Part shown: positions 17,699 through 25,937 of the stretch, one piece after another
Position numbering within the stretch: the stretch's first letter is position 1
Layout: each line of letters begins with the position of its first letter
Assembly (NCBI GenBank): GCA_013388525.1
Contig: JACAFA010000223.1
Location: 1-25,937, forward strand
DNA from: Ignavibacteriaceae bacterium
GTDB lineage: Bacteria; Bacteroidota; Ignavibacteria; Ignavibacteriales; Ignavibacteriaceae
Reading direction: 5' to 3'
DNA: 25,937 nucleotides
The notes under the pieces: generated by a model
What the model was told of the DNA's origin: nothing
Database searches by the model: none
What the model saw: only the letters and a program-made list of their open reading frames with translations
Position numbers and translations under genes: made by a program

Positions 17699-19801
17699 CT
17701 AAAATGATTTGAACAAAAACAAAATAATTACTATAGAAAAAATCACCAGGATGATATACGTCTGTACTTTTCCTGTCTGGAAACCCCTGAAAATGATTCC
17801 AATTAATCCACTTAGATAAGCCATAAAGTTTACCAGCCCATCAACAACAATATTGTCAAACCTGCCGCTGAATTTAGATGCACCTTTTGTAAACGTTGCT
17901 GATCCATCAACCACCCCGTCAATTATCTTTAAATCAAACCAGCCTAATAACCTGCTAAGTCCAATTGTCCCTTTCACAAAAGTAGCGTGGTATAGTTCAT
18001 CAAAATACCATTTATTTAATGAGAGATTATAAAGAGGTTTAATTTTTTGTGATATCTTATCAGGATCAATTTTCTTCCATTGATAAACTGCAAAAGCAAA
18101 AAGAATTCCGATGATAGCTACAACCTCAGAAAGAATCACAGCAATCGAGTGTGCATTATGAAATGATTCAGTATAAATTGAAGAATAAATAACTTCAGAA
18201 TTCATATGCGATTCATTCTGATTGCCATTCTGTGCATCAGGTACCATAAATTCATATCTTGACTCTAAAGGAGTACTCAACTGCGGTTGCTTAATCCATT
18301 TTGAAATAACCCAGCCTTGATCTGCATTAAATGGATTTGGAGTATACCATATAAAAAATGATAAAACTGAAAGCAGCACTAAAGGCATCACCATAATGAA
18401 AGGTGACTCGTGAGCATGTTCGAACTTATGATGATCTCTTGGCTCACCGTGGAATGTGAGAATTACTAATCTGAACATATAAAATGCTGTAAGCATTGCG
18501 ACTAAAAATCCAACAATTGCGAAAAACCAATTCCCGGTCAACGAACCGAAAGCATATGTTCCGGCAAGAATTCCATCTTTACTCAGAAAACCGGATGTAA
18601 GTGGTATTCCGGAAATGGCAATTGAAGAAATCAAAAATGTATAGTAAGTAATAGGAAGCTTCTTTCTTAATCCGCCCATTCTGGTTATATCTTGTTCATG
18701 ATGCATAGCATGAATTACAGAACCCGAGCCAAGGAATAAACAAGCTTTAAAGAATGCATGAGTTATTAAATGAAAGAAGGCGAATTTATATGCTCCTATT
18801 CCCAGAGCCATAATCATATAACCAAGCTGGCTGACTGTTGAATATGCAAGAACTTTTTTAATATCAGTTTGTGTTAATGCAATTGTTGCCGGAATAAATG
18901 CGGATAGAGCACCAATAACAGCTATAACCAGCAGTGCATCACCGGTTAGAATAGGGAAGACCCTTATTACCAGGTATACACCTGCTGCAACCATTGTAGC
19001 TGCGTGTATCAGAGCACTTACCGGTGTGGGACCTTCCATTGCATCAGGAAGCCAAACGTGTAAAGGAAACTGAGCAGATTTTCCGATCGCACCGCAAAAG
19101 ATCAACAAGCCAGTTATTGTAAGCCAGAAATCGCTGTTGAAAGGAAGCACACCTTGTGAAATTTGACTGAAAATAACATCGAATGAAAAAGTTTTATATG
19201 TCAGAAAAAGCATTAACAATCCTGAAAACATCCCGATATCACCAATACGATTTACAATAAAAGCTTTTTTGCCCGCATCGGATGCCGATTTCTTTTCATA
19301 CCAGAATCCAATTAAAAGATATGAAGATAATCCAACTAATTCCCAGAAAATATACATCATCAGAATGTTATGAGTCACAACGATTCCATTCATTGAAAAT
19401 GTAAATATTCCTAAATAGGCAAAGTATCGGTTATATCTTTTATCACCGGCCATATATGCAATTGAAAAAAGATGAACCAGCATACTTATGATTGCGACAA
19501 CCAGAAGCATTAATACAGAAACGTTGTCGAGTAAAATACCGAGATGAATATTTATACTTCCCAGAATAGGTGTAACGCCAAGATTAATCCATTCCAACTC
19601 ACCGATAATGTCTTTATCATTAAATCCTGATAACTTCATATAAGCAAGAATAGAAGCAGCTATAAAGGAAAAGACGATCACTATGTTTTCAAAAATATAT
19701 GCGATTTTAATTTTCTTACCGAGAAATAATGTAACAACAAAACCGATAAACGGCAGGAATAAAACTGTAAGCGCAAGATTTATTAAAAATGTTTCTGTCA
19801 T
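17699..19801 (-). CDS. nuoL: Complex I membrane subunit L (antiporter-like, with lateral helix)
   Basis: This 700-residue protein is the distal proton-pumping subunit. E154 (FWELVGLSSYLLIGFW), K241 (GKSAQFPLHVWLPDAMEGPT), H248 and H266 mark the pumping channel. 'KKVLAYSTVSQLGYM' and 'GIPLTSGFLSKDGIL' are standard. The C-terminal part (about 585-700) has the long amphipathic segment and final transmembrane helix that span the membrane arm. It is longer than the roughly 610 residues usual in E. coli or Thermus; the extra length includes a polar loop at about 487-550 rich in Asn, Gln and Ser. Confidence 0.97.
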   Translation of the reverse strand: MTETFLINLALTVLFLPFIGFVVTLFLGKKIKIAYIFENIVIVFSFIAASILAYMKLSGFNDKDIIGELEWINLGVTPILGSINIHLGILLDNVSVLMLLVVAIISMLVHLFSIAYMAGDKRYNRYFAYLGIFTFSMNGIVVTHNILMMYIFWELVGLSSYLLIGFWYEKKSASDAGKKAFIVNRIGDIGMFSGLLMLFLTYKTFSFDVIFSQISQGVLPFNSDFWLTITGLLIFCGAIGKSAQFPLHVWLPDAMEGPTPVSALIHAATMVAAGVYLVIRVFPILTGDALLVIAVIGALSAFIPATIALTQTDIKKVLAYSTVSQLGYMIMALGIGAYKFAFFHLITHAFFKACLFLGSGSVIHAMHHEQDITRMGGLRKKLPITYYTFLISSIAISGIPLTSGFLSKDGILAGTYAFGSLTGNWFFAIVGFLVAMLTAFYMFRLVILTFHGEPRDHHKFEHAHESPFIMVMPLVLLSVLSFFIWYTPNPFNADQGWVISKWIKQPQLSTPLESRYEFMVPDAQNGNQNESHMNSEVIYSSIYTESFHNAHSIAVILSEVVAIIGILFAFAVYQWKKIDPDKISQKIKPLYNLSLNKWYFDELYHATFVKGTIGLSRLLGWFDLKIIDGVVDGSATFTKGASKFSGRFDNIVVDGLVNFMAYLSGLIGIIFRGFQTGKVQTYIILVIFSIVIILFLFKSF

Positions 19802-19807
19802 AATTTT

Positions 19808-20116
19808 TTATTCTCTCAGAGTATCGATTTCGTCTATGTTAACCCGATTAAAAGTCTTGTAAAGGTTCAATACAATTGCAAGAGCGATTGCTGCCTCTGC
19901 TGCTGCAAGAATAATTACAAACAAAGCCATTGCCTGTCCATTCAATCCGAAATTACCAAATTTTGAAAATGCCACGAAGTTTATATTAGCTGAATTGAGA
20001 ACCAATTCAACTCCCATTAAAACCATAATTGCATTTTTACGGGTTACAATTCCAAAAATTCCCAGTGAAAAAAGGACTGTGCTGATAACTAAAAAATGAT
20101 TTAAACCTACGTGCAT
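19808..20116 (-). CDS. nuoK: Complex I membrane subunit K
   Basis: This 102-residue subunit has three transmembrane helices. The two conserved membrane glutamates used in proton translocation are present: E37 in GVELVLNSANIN and E74 in AAAEAAIALA. Length and motifs match the MrpC/NuoK family. It lies 5 bases after nuoJ and 6 before nuoL. Confidence 0.96.
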   Translation of the reverse strand: MHVGLNHFLVISTVLFSLGIFGIVTRKNAIMVLMGVELVLNSANINFVAFSKFGNFGLNGQAMALFVIILAAAEAAIALAIVLNLYKTFNRVNIDEIDTLRE

Positions 20117-20121
20117 TTTAT

Positions 20122-20610
20122 TTACCTTCTTGCCATAGAAGCTGCTCCGATAAGCGCTACCAATAAAAGCACTCCGAGCAATTCAAAAATCAATAAATAA
20201 TCATTTACTAAAAGAGCACCTAATGCTTTTGTCGTCTCCTGGTAAACAGGTTGACCACCAGTTCTCCATTCAGTGTTAAATAAAGCTGATGCCAGTATTC
20301 CTGCAAATAATCCCACACCAATTGTTGCAGGCAAAATTTGCAGGCTGCCGGTTTTTATATCAACATTGGTGATTTTATTTGTAAGCATCACACCAAAGAT
20401 TAGCAGAATCAGAATTCCACCTACATAAACAATCAACTGAACAATAGCAACAAAGTCAGCTCCGAGAAGTACATAGATGCCTGCAATTCCGAATAAAGTA
20501 AAAAGAAGGAAGAAAGCTGAATAAATGATGTTTCTGCTGGTTACAACAAAAAAACCTGAAATTAAAGTAACCGATGCAAACAAATAGAAAATTAAATCAT
20601 AAAGTGTCAT
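20122..20610 (-). CDS. nuoJ: Complex I membrane subunit J
   Basis: This 162-residue subunit has five predicted transmembrane helices. The family core is 'VTSRNIIYSAFFLLFTLFGI' then 'GADFVAIVQLIVYVGGILIL' (with the pi-bulge region of TM3) and LLIFGVMLT. A hydrophobic C-terminal helix (LLIFELLGVLLLVALIGA) ends in MARR. Its ATG overlaps the nuoI stop by 4 bases, indicating translational coupling. Confidence 0.95.
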   Translation of the reverse strand: MTLYDLIFYLFASVTLISGFFVVTSRNIIYSAFFLLFTLFGIAGIYVLLGADFVAIVQLIVYVGGILILLIFGVMLTNKITNVDIKTGSLQILPATIGVGLFAGILASALFNTEWRTGGQPVYQETTKALGALLVNDYLLIFELLGVLLLVALIGAASMARR

Positions 20611-21200
20611 TTATTCTCTTCCGGTTTATCAGTCTTTACTGGATTTGAAGCGCCTGCAGTTTTTTCGGCAACTTCTTTTTTCTTTGCCTCAGCTTCTGCT
20701 GCTTTTTTTAGTTCAAACTCTTCAAAATTCTTTTTCTTTTGGATTCTTTCTTCAGGAGATAATGTTACAAAATCATAAACCAGATCTTTTCGTTCGAACT
20801 CAGAAAATTCGTATACATCAGTCATATAAATACATTCTGTCGGACAGGGAAAAACACAAAGCTGACAATAGCAGCATTTTGCAATATCAATGTTGAAAGT
20901 TGTTACCCAGAGAGCTTTCTTTTTTCCGTTGGATGTTTTGCCAAGGTCTTCGCCCGGTAATCCTTTTACAGTTTCAATTTCAATGCAGTTTACCGGACAA
21001 GCACGGGCACACTGATCACAGCCAATGCAGTCATCAATATTAACATAAAGCCTGTTTCGCTCTCTTTCAGGAAGCTGCAAGCGAACATCTGGATACTGAA
21101 TGGTTACCGAGGGCTTGAAAAGATGAGTAAAAGTTACTCTCATTCCGATAGCAATCGTGCTTAAAGCTGTCCACACATTATTAAAATATTGCTTCACCAT
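20607..21200 (-). CDS. nuoI: Complex I subunit I (two [4Fe-4S] clusters)
   Basis: This 197-residue ferredoxin-like subunit carries clusters N6a and N6b on the path to N2 and quinone. The two motifs are CIGCDQCARACP and CCYCQLCVFPCP (C-x2-C-x2-C-x3-CP, counting from the first Cys of each). The N-terminal amphipathic helix (TALSTIAIGMRVTFTHLF) anchors it to the membrane arm. Residues about 150-197 form a charged, Lys/Glu/Ala-rich tail (FEEFELKKAAEAEAKKKEV) that is probably coiled or disordered and exceeds the core family. One base separates it from nuoH and it overlaps nuoJ by 4 bases. In an operon without NuoEFG, NuoI is a candidate docking site for a soluble electron donor. Confidence 0.97.
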   Translation of the reverse strand: MVKQYFNNVWTALSTIAIGMRVTFTHLFKPSVTIQYPDVRLQLPERERNRLYVNIDDCIGCDQCARACPVNCIEIETVKGLPGEDLGKTSNGKKKALWVTTFNIDIAKCCYCQLCVFPCPTECIYMTDVYEFSEFERKDLVYDFVTLSPEERIQKKKNFEEFELKKAAEAEAKKKEVAEKTAGASNPVKTDKPEENK

Positions 21201-21201
21201 T

Positions 21202-22272
21202 TTAGAGTACCGTTATTAAACCAACAAGAAGAAGATTAACGAAAGCAAATGGAATCAAATACTTCCAGCAAGCAGTCATCAACTGATCAACCCTTAGCCT
21301 GGGAAGTGTCCATCGCAGCCACATTTGAACAAACACGAAAAACAATCCTTTCGAAGCGAACCAGAAAAATTGCTCAACAGGAACAAGCCACGGCAAACCC
21401 AGAGTATTTCCCAGGTAACCGAAAGGAGATTGATAGCCTCCGAAAAATAATGCTGAAACTATCGCAGATACAGCAAACATATTTGCATATTCAGCCATAA
21501 AAAACATTGCGAATTTCATTCCCGAGTACTCAGTATGATAACCGGAGACAAGTTCAGACTCTGCTTCAGGAATATCAAATGGAGTTCTGTTTACTTCTGC
21601 AAGTGAACTAATGTAAACAATAATAAAACCTATAATCATAAAAGGAATCAAAACGAATTTTTGCCAGCTAAATTCAGCTCCGCCGAAAATATTCCAATTC
21701 CAGAAAAATGATGTTTGCATTTCACTTAAAACTGAAAGATTCATTGTTCCGGTTACCATTACTACAGTTAAAACAACAAGAATGGTTGGTATTTCATAAC
21801 TGATGATCTGAGCAGCAGCACGCATTGCGCCGAGCAGTGAGTATTTGTTGTTTGATGCCCAGCCAGCCATCAATATTCCTGCGACAACCAAGCTCGAAAC
21901 AGCGATGATATAGAAAATTCCCAGATCAATATTTGCGCCGATATAAACACTTGAGAATGGGATTGCTGCAAAGGCGGCATAGCTTCCTGCAAAGGCAAGA
22001 ACTGGTGCTATATTAAATAATTTTTTATCTGCGGCTGACGCTACTATATCTTCTTTCTGGAGCAGTTTGATGATATCAGCTATTGTTTGAAGCCAGCCGT
22101 GCCATCCCGTTCTCATCGGACCGAGTCTATCCTGCATATGCGCTGATACTTTTCTCTCAAGCCATACTGCAAAAAGTGCAAAAGGAAGAAGGAATATTAG
22201 TGGAAATGTGCTGACAATAAATGAAGTTATGATGGAATTAGATGTGAGGTTGTAAAAAAAATCGTAAATCAT
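21202..22272 (-). CDS. nuoH: Complex I membrane subunit H (quinone-site, heel)
   Basis: This 356-residue subunit has about eight transmembrane segments and links the peripheral arm to the membrane arm and lines the quinone chamber. Conserved features are [16 protein letters not shown] near the N-terminus, '[19 protein letters not shown]' with '[19 protein letters not shown]' in the middle, and '[20 protein letters not shown]' near the end. The ATG overlaps the nuoD stop by 4 bases. Directly following nuoD with H is the place where nuoE, nuoF and nuoG would be in a 14-gene operon. Confidence 0.97.
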   Translation of the reverse strand: MIYDFFYNLTSNSIITSFIVSTFPLIFLLPFALFAVWLERKVSAHMQDRLGPMRTGWHGWLQTIADIIKLLQKEDIVASAADKKLFNIAPVLAFAGSYAAFAAIPFSSVYIGANIDLGIFYIIAVSSLVVAGILMAGWASNNKYSLLGAMRAAAQIISYEIPTILVVLTVVMVTGTMNLSVLSEMQTSFFWNWNIFGGAEFSWQKFVLIPFMIIGFIIVYISSLAEVNRTPFDIPEAESELVSGYHTEYSGMKFAMFFMAEYANMFAVSAIVSALFFGGYQSPFGYLGNTLGLPWLVPVEQFFWFASKGLFFVFVQMWLRWTLPRLRVDQLMTACWKYLIPFAFVNLLLVGLITVL

Positions 22273-23384
22273 CTGTCAACTTCTCCCAAAACTATGTCAA
22301 TGCTTCCGAGAATTGCAACCACATCTGCAACCATATGACCTCGGCAAAGTTCATCCATCACCTGAAGGTTTACGAAAGAGGGGGCTCTGACTTTCAATCT
22401 ATAGGGATTCAATCCGCCATTACTAACAAGCAAATAACCAAGTTCACCGCGTGGATTTTCAACACGGGTATAAATTTGACCTACGGGTGGTTTAATTCTT
22501 TTAGGAATTGCGGAAGTAACATCACCATCAGGAATTTGTGCAATTGCTTGCTCAATAATCTTTACACTTTCTTCCATTTCAAGAACTCGAACATAATATC
22601 TGTCCCAACAATCACCTACTGTTCCCATCAAACCTTTACCAACGGGAATTTCAAAATCGAATTTGTCGTAAATCGAATAAGGATCATCTCTTCTCAAATC
22701 CCATTTAAATCCGCTGCCTCTTAAAGATGGACCTGTTACACCAAAATTAATTGCAGTTTCGAGGGGAAGAATTCCAACATTGGCGCAACGATCAACGAAA
22801 ATTTTATTAAAAGTCAGCAAGTCATTTATTTCTTTAATCTTAGGCTTAAAGTAATCAATAAATTCTTTGGTTAATCTCAGAAAATCAGGATGCAAATCGT
22901 GTGATAGTCCACCAATCCAGATATAATTATAAAGCAGCCGTGCCCCGCAGGTAATTTCAAAAAGATGAAGAATTTTTTCACGGTCTCTGAAGCAGAACAG
23001 GAAAGGAGTAAATGCACCAATATCAGCTCCATAAGTGCCGATGGCAACCAGGTGTGAGGCTATTCTCTGAAGTTCTCCCATTATAACCCGTATGTATTCA
23101 ACTCTGGGAGGAAGTTCTATTCCCATTAGTCTTTCAACAGTAACTGCATAGCCGAACTCATTATACATTGATGCCAGGTAATCCATTCTGTCAGTGTAAG
23201 GCACAACCTGAGGGTAGGTCATTGCTTCAGCATGTTTTTCGAAACATCTGTGCAAATAACCAATATGTGGGGTAACTTTTGTAATAATTTCTCCGTCAAG
23301 CTGAAGCTCAAGTCTCAACACTCCGTGTGTTGAAGGGTGTTGAGGCCCCATATTGAGAACCATTTCTTCTGTCTTTAGTGCCAT
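22269..23384 (-). CDS. nuoD: Complex I subunit D (49-kDa homologue, quinone site)
   Basis: This 371-residue subunit has the NiFe-hydrogenase large-subunit fold with no metal site. N-terminal '[20 protein letters not shown]' supplies the quinone-binding His and is followed by '[20 protein letters not shown]' with the conserved Tyr near it. '[18 protein letters not shown]', '[14 protein letters not shown]', '[11 protein letters not shown]' and '[16 protein letters not shown]' are standard. It is separate from nuoC, not fused. The start is close to the family core, without a long leader. It is 1 base after nuoC and overlaps nuoH by 4 bases. Confidence 0.97.
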   Translation of the reverse strand: MALKTEEMVLNMGPQHPSTHGVLRLELQLDGEIITKVTPHIGYLHRCFEKHAEAMTYPQVVPYTDRMDYLASMYNEFGYAVTVERLMGIELPPRVEYIRVIMGELQRIASHLVAIGTYGADIGAFTPFLFCFRDREKILHLFEITCGARLLYNYIWIGGLSHDLHPDFLRLTKEFIDYFKPKIKEINDLLTFNKIFVDRCANVGILPLETAINFGVTGPSLRGSGFKWDLRRDDPYSIYDKFDFEIPVGKGLMGTVGDCWDRYYVRVLEMEESVKIIEQAIAQIPDGDVTSAIPKRIKPPVGQIYTRVENPRGELGYLLVSNGGLNPYRLKVRAPSFVNLQVMDELCRGHMVADVVAILGSIDIVLGEVDR

Positions 23385-23385
23385 A

Positions 23386-23916
23386 TCAGTAAGGTACTTT
23401 CATTCCCTGATAGAATTCAGGATTTTCATAATCTTTTCTAAGTGGATAACCAGCTTCCCAATCATAAGGCAATAATATTCTTCGGAGATCGGGATGATTT
23501 ATAAATACGATTCCAAACATATCATAAGCTTCACGTTCATGCCAATTGGCAGAGTTCCAAATGTTAATTACAGAATTAACCCTGGGATTATCGCGTGAGA
23601 CGGAAACCTTTAATGTAATTTTGTGTCTGTATTTTGAAGATTCAATATTATAGTGAACGCTGAAAGTGCCACCGGAATAAACTGAATTTCCGTTTTCATC
23701 AGTTGTTTTCTGACCGTTGAAGTCATCCACACCGGAAAGATTCATTAAATTATCAAATAAAAGTTCTTCAGAATTAGCCAAGTAATGGCATATTTCATCT
23801 ATTTTGAGAGGATCGCAAATTAAAACAGGGTCGACTGGCTGATCAGTTTTCAATTCAAATTTTAGATCTTTGAATTGATTCGTTAATAGTTCAAGAATTT
23901 CTTGTGGATTTTTCAT
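23386..23916 (-). CDS. nuoC: Complex I subunit C (30-kDa homologue)
   Basis: This 176-residue peripheral subunit packs against NuoD. The N-terminal half is variable; the diagnostic C-terminal block is [15 protein letters not shown], then [20 protein letters not shown] with KDY. Its ATG overlaps the nuoB stop by 4 bases. An internal Asn/Gly-rich loop ([11 protein letters not shown], about 73-83) interrupts the conserved beta-sheet. Confidence 0.95.
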   Translation of the reverse strand: MKNPQEILELLTNQFKDLKFELKTDQPVDPVLICDPLKIDEICHYLANSEELLFDNLMNLSGVDDFNGQKTTDENGNSVYSGGTFSVHYNIESSKYRHKITLKVSVSRDNPRVNSVINIWNSANWHEREAYDMFGIVFINHPDLRRILLPYDWEAGYPLRKDYENPEFYQGMKVPY

Positions 23917-24404
23917 ACCGCACTTTTTACTAACGATTCATTTCTGATTTTTTCCTGCAATTTGAGCAGCCCTTCAAGAAGAGCTTCGGGTCTTGGAGGG
24001 CAACCGGGAACGTAAACATCAACCGGGATTATGCGGTCAACTCCTTTAAGAACATGATAACCGTGTTCCCAATAAGGACCGCCGCAGTTTGCACAACTTC
24101 CCATTGAAATAACGTATTTAGGATCGGGCATTTGTTCATAAAGTCTTTTTATTCTGATGGCCATTTTAAATGTTACTGTTCCGGAAATAATGATTACATC
24201 AGATTGCCTTGGGGAAGGCCGGGGGATAACTCCAAATCTATCAAAGTCATAGTGAGATGCAGAAGTGGCCATCATTTCGATTGCGCAGCAAGCCAGACCA
24301 AATCCAACCTGCCATAATGAGGAAAGCCTTGCCCAGTTCATAAGATCTTCAACTTTTGTTATTACAATATTTCCATCTTCGAACTGTGTATCAAGTAAAC
24401 TCAT
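23913..24404 (-). CDS. nuoB: Complex I subunit B (cluster N2)
   Basis: This 163-residue subunit carries the [4Fe-4S] cluster N2 that reduces quinone. All four ligands are present: the tandem C39-C40 in [11 protein letters not shown]104 in MGSCANCGG and C135 in VPGCPPRPE. '[20 protein letters not shown]' and '[14 protein letters not shown]' are typical. It lies 14 bases after nuoA and overlaps nuoC by 4 bases. No Shine-Dalgarno site is evident. Confidence 0.97.
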   Translation of the reverse strand: MSLLDTQFEDGNIVITKVEDLMNWARLSSLWQVGFGLACCAIEMMATSASHYDFDRFGVIPRPSPRQSDVIIISGTVTFKMAIRIKRLYEQMPDPKYVISMGSCANCGGPYWEHGYHVLKGVDRIIPVDVYVPGCPPRPEALLEGLLKLQEKIRNESLVKSAV

Positions 24405-24418
24405 AAGCTGTTCGGTTT

Positions 24419-24853
24419 TTAATTATCAATTATTTCAGGTTGAGCAGATAACTCTTTAATTTCAGATTTTCGAAGAACAGGAGGAACAACTTTTGGTCTT
24501 ACCCACTCGAGATCTCCTTTTCCCCATTCATATACCATTCCCAGTCCAAGCAGAGCAAGAAAAATTAATCCGACCATAAAACCAGCCATTCCATAATCCT
24601 GATAAACTAATGCCCAGGGTATCAACATTACGACTTCAACGTCAAAAATCAGAAATATTAGTGCAACTACATAAAATCTGATATTAAATTTTATCCAAGG
24701 TGAGCCTTCTGGATTTTCACCGCATTCATAAGTTGTTAATTTTTCGTGCGTGGGTCTTTCAGGACGAATTAGTTTTGCTACAAATATTGCTACGACTACA
24801 AAAAGAACTGCAATTAAAATGAAGACGAAGGTTTTTCCGAATTCTGTTAGCAT
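24419..24853 (-). CDS. nuoA: Complex I membrane subunit A
   Basis: This 144-residue subunit (from the ATG at 24853-24851) has three transmembrane helices and the family signatures '[20 protein letters not shown]', '[18 protein letters not shown]' and '[11 protein letters not shown]'. The Cys-containing loop after TM1 is near the quinone entrance and changes conformation between active and deactive states in other organisms. An open frame continues upstream to a TTG at 24904, but that TTG is the -35 hexamer of the operon promoter, so the short form is the right one. A C-terminal tail of about 25 polar residues is not conserved core. Confidence 0.93.
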   Translation of the reverse strand: MLTEFGKTFVFILIAVLFVVVAIFVAKLIRPERPTHEKLTTYECGENPEGSPWIKFNIRFYVVALIFLIFDVEVVMLIPWALVYQDYGMAGFMVGLIFLALLGLGMVYEWGKGDLEWVRPKVVPPVLRKSEIKELSAQPEIIDN

Positions 24854-24875
24854 TAAGTAAAAAATTTGTTGTTGA

Positions 24876-24904
24876 AAATTAACATTACACTTTTCTAATG
24901 TCAA
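24876..24904 (-). promoter_or_regulatory. Sigma-70 promoter of the nuo operon
   Basis: On the minus strand TTGACA (24904-24899) is separated by exactly 17 bases from TAATTT (24881-24876). The -35 is a perfect consensus and the -10 matches 4 of 6. Transcription would start near 24869, giving a leader of about 16 bases before the nuoA ATG. Confidence 0.7.
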
Positions 24905-25107
24905 GAATATCAGAGTAACATATTGAAATAGTCATAAGCCAGCAATCATTTCCAATATATATGCCAAACAACAATAATCAGGATTCAATAAATAATAATT
25001 CATTAATTTTTGTTTTGAATTTGTTACTTATCAAAGTTAGGAATGGTCAGGTTGATAATTCTAATATAAGAGAATTGGCCGGTAGGATAGTGCCTGTTGA
25101 GTTTAAA

Positions 25108-25136
25108 TTGATTATAACTACTAATAAAGGTATATT
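25108..25136 (+). promoter_or_regulatory. Candidate sigma-70 promoter of alr
   Basis: TTGATT (25108-25113), a 17-base spacer and TATATT (25131-25136). Matches to consensus are 4 of 6 and 5 of 6. Transcription would start about 19 bases before the ATG at 25162, consistent with the short leaders inferred elsewhere in this window. Confidence 0.5.
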
Positions 25137-25161
25137 TTCAGACAAAATTAGAAAGACTTTC

Positions 25162-25937
25162 ATGCGCTCTTCACAGGCAATTATCAATTTATCAAACCTT
25201 ATATATAATTACCGTGGCATAAGGAAGAAAGTTGGAAAAGCCGGGATAATGGCAGTTGTTAAAGCTAATGCTTATGGTCATGGTGTTGATGAAGTAGTTA
25301 ACTCGCTTAATTCATTGGGAAAAGAAAAACCGGAATATTTTGGAGTTGCAACCGTTGATGAAGGAATAGAAGTAAGATCATTAAAAGTAAAACAGCCAAT
25401 TTTAGTTTTTGATCCGGTTGAAAGTGAAAATGCAATTAGTTATTTCATTTTTAGTTTAATGCCTGCTGTATTCACAAAAGAACATTTAAAAGTTCTTGCA
25501 GCAGCTAAAAAAATGCTTAATTCAGTTTTGCCAATAAAAGTTCATGTGAAAGTTGATACGGGAATGAACCGGCTTGGTGTTAATTTCAACGAGGCATTTG
25601 ACTTTATAAAAATGCTCAATGAAGACAGCAGATTTAAAGTTGATGGGGTATTTACTCATTTTGCTTCTGCAGATGAACGAAATAAAAAATTCGCTTATCT
25701 TCAGTTAAAGAGATTTAATGACCTGATTGGTAAACTCAAATCCGCAAAAATTAAGTATGGTCTTGCCCATACAGCAAACAGCGGTGCAATCATGGATTTA
25801 CCCGGATCATATTATGACATGGTGAGACCCGGGTGTTCACTTTATGGCTATTATCCCTCGCTTGAAACCAGCGAATCTGTTCCCCTTAAGCAGGTTATGA
25901 CAATTACTTCAGTTGTTCATTCTATAAAAGAAATTAG
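25162..25937 (+). CDS. alr: Alanine racemase, N-terminal part (runs off the window)
   Basis: About 258 residues of a PLP-dependent fold-type III racemase that makes D-alanine for peptidoglycan. The N-terminal pattern MRSSQAIINLSNLIYNY is the normal family start. K34 in VVKANAYGHG is the Schiff-base lysine; 'KVHVKVDTGMNRLGV', 'VDGVFTHFASADE', 'HTANSGAIMDLP' and 'MVRPGCSLYGYYPS' follow in order. The second catalytic residue (Tyr in the C-terminal beta domain) would lie beyond the window edge. The start at 25162 is chosen because it matches the family N-terminus and follows a promoter-like site; an in-frame ATG at 24961 would add 67 unrelated residues. No gene of the nuo cluster is functionally linked to it. 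Confidence 0.93.
   Translation, partial: MRSSQAIINLSNLIYNYRGIRKKVGKAGIMAVVKANAYGHGVDEVVNSLNSLGKEKPEYFGVATVDEGIEVRSLKVKQPILVFDPVESENAISYFIFSLMPAVFTKEHLKVLAAAKKMLNSVLPIKVHVKVDTGMNRLGVNFNEAFDFIKMLNEDSRFKVDGVFTHFASADERNKKFAYLQLKRFNDLIGKLKSAKIKYGLAHTANSGAIMDLPGSYYDMVRPGCSLYGYYPSLETSESVPLKQVMTITSVVHSIKEI

Larger units (their letters stand above)
24854..25161. other. Divergent intergenic region nuoA / alr
   Basis: This 308-base, AT-rich region separates the divergent nuo operon and the alanine racemase gene. It holds a candidate promoter for each (24876-24904 minus; 25108-25136 plus). Between them I see no convincing RNA gene or repeat. The plus frame shared with the racemase happens to stay open from 24919, including an ATG at 24961, but the encoded sequence matches nothing I recognise. 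Confidence 0.6.

Noticed and set aside
22335..22724. 129-codon open frame on the plus strand opposite nuoD
   Set aside because: It is antisense to a strongly conserved nuoD, has low-complexity composition and no recognisable family or start signals; it is a coding shadow.
24854..24904. TTG-initiated extension of nuoA
   Set aside because: The TTG is the -35 hexamer of a TTGACA-17-TAATTT promoter, and the family N-terminus starts at the ATG 24853.
24917..24935. Possible IscR half-site (AAATAGTCATA) in the nuo/alr intergenic region
   Set aside because: Only the right half resembles the iscR operator; the left half does not pair, so it is weak evidence for co-regulation of complex I.

Overview
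The window looks like a low-GC chromosomal segment from the Bacteroidota/Chlorobi lineage, most likely an Ignavibacteria-type bacterium. The main pointers are a type IX secretion (T9SS) C-terminal sorting domain with the YPNPFNP motif typical of that group, PorV/PorQ and carboxypeptidase-domain TonB receptor families, weak or absent Shine-Dalgarno sites, an isolated atpDC pair, and an 11-gene nuo operon without nuoEFG. No rRNA, tRNA, CRISPR array, insertion sequence or phage gene was seen. The taxon is an inference from gene content.

Layout. (1) 2-82: the 3' end of an upstream gene. (2) 144-8858, plus strand: five tightly packed cell-envelope genes encoding a lipoprotein, a TonB-dependent receptor, a PorV/PorQ-type outer-membrane protein, an NHL-propeller lipoprotein and a secreted phospholipase-D-fold enzyme with a T9SS sorting tail. 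They read as one surface system that captures or degrades an unknown extracellular substrate. (3) 8940-10783, plus: atpD and atpC, the F1 beta and epsilon subunits of ATP synthase. (4) 10787-14486, minus: an Fe-S/oxidative-stress operon in the order iscR-like regulator, iscS, a small unknown gene, iscA-like, Fe/Mn superoxide dismutase, LON-domain protein. A candidate IscR-type operator sits just upstream of the regulator. (5) 14549-24853, minus: nuoA-B-C-D-H-I-J-K-L-M-N, a complete membrane arm and Q-module of complex I without the NADH-oxidising module. It has a near-consensus sigma-70 promoter at one end and a probable intrinsic terminator inside the last codons of nuoN. (6) 25162-end, plus: the 5' part of an alanine racemase gene with its own candidate promoter, divergent from nuo.

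How the parts relate. Complex I and ATP synthase are the proton-motive-force producer and consumer of the same membrane. The isc/sod operon can supply and protect Fe-S clusters, such as those in NuoB and NuoI. The envelope operon depends on that energy through TonB and the T9SS. Most of the window is housekeeping. The least described parts are the envelope operon, the small gene in the iscU position, and the superoxide dismutase with two apparent starts (one exported, one cytosolic).
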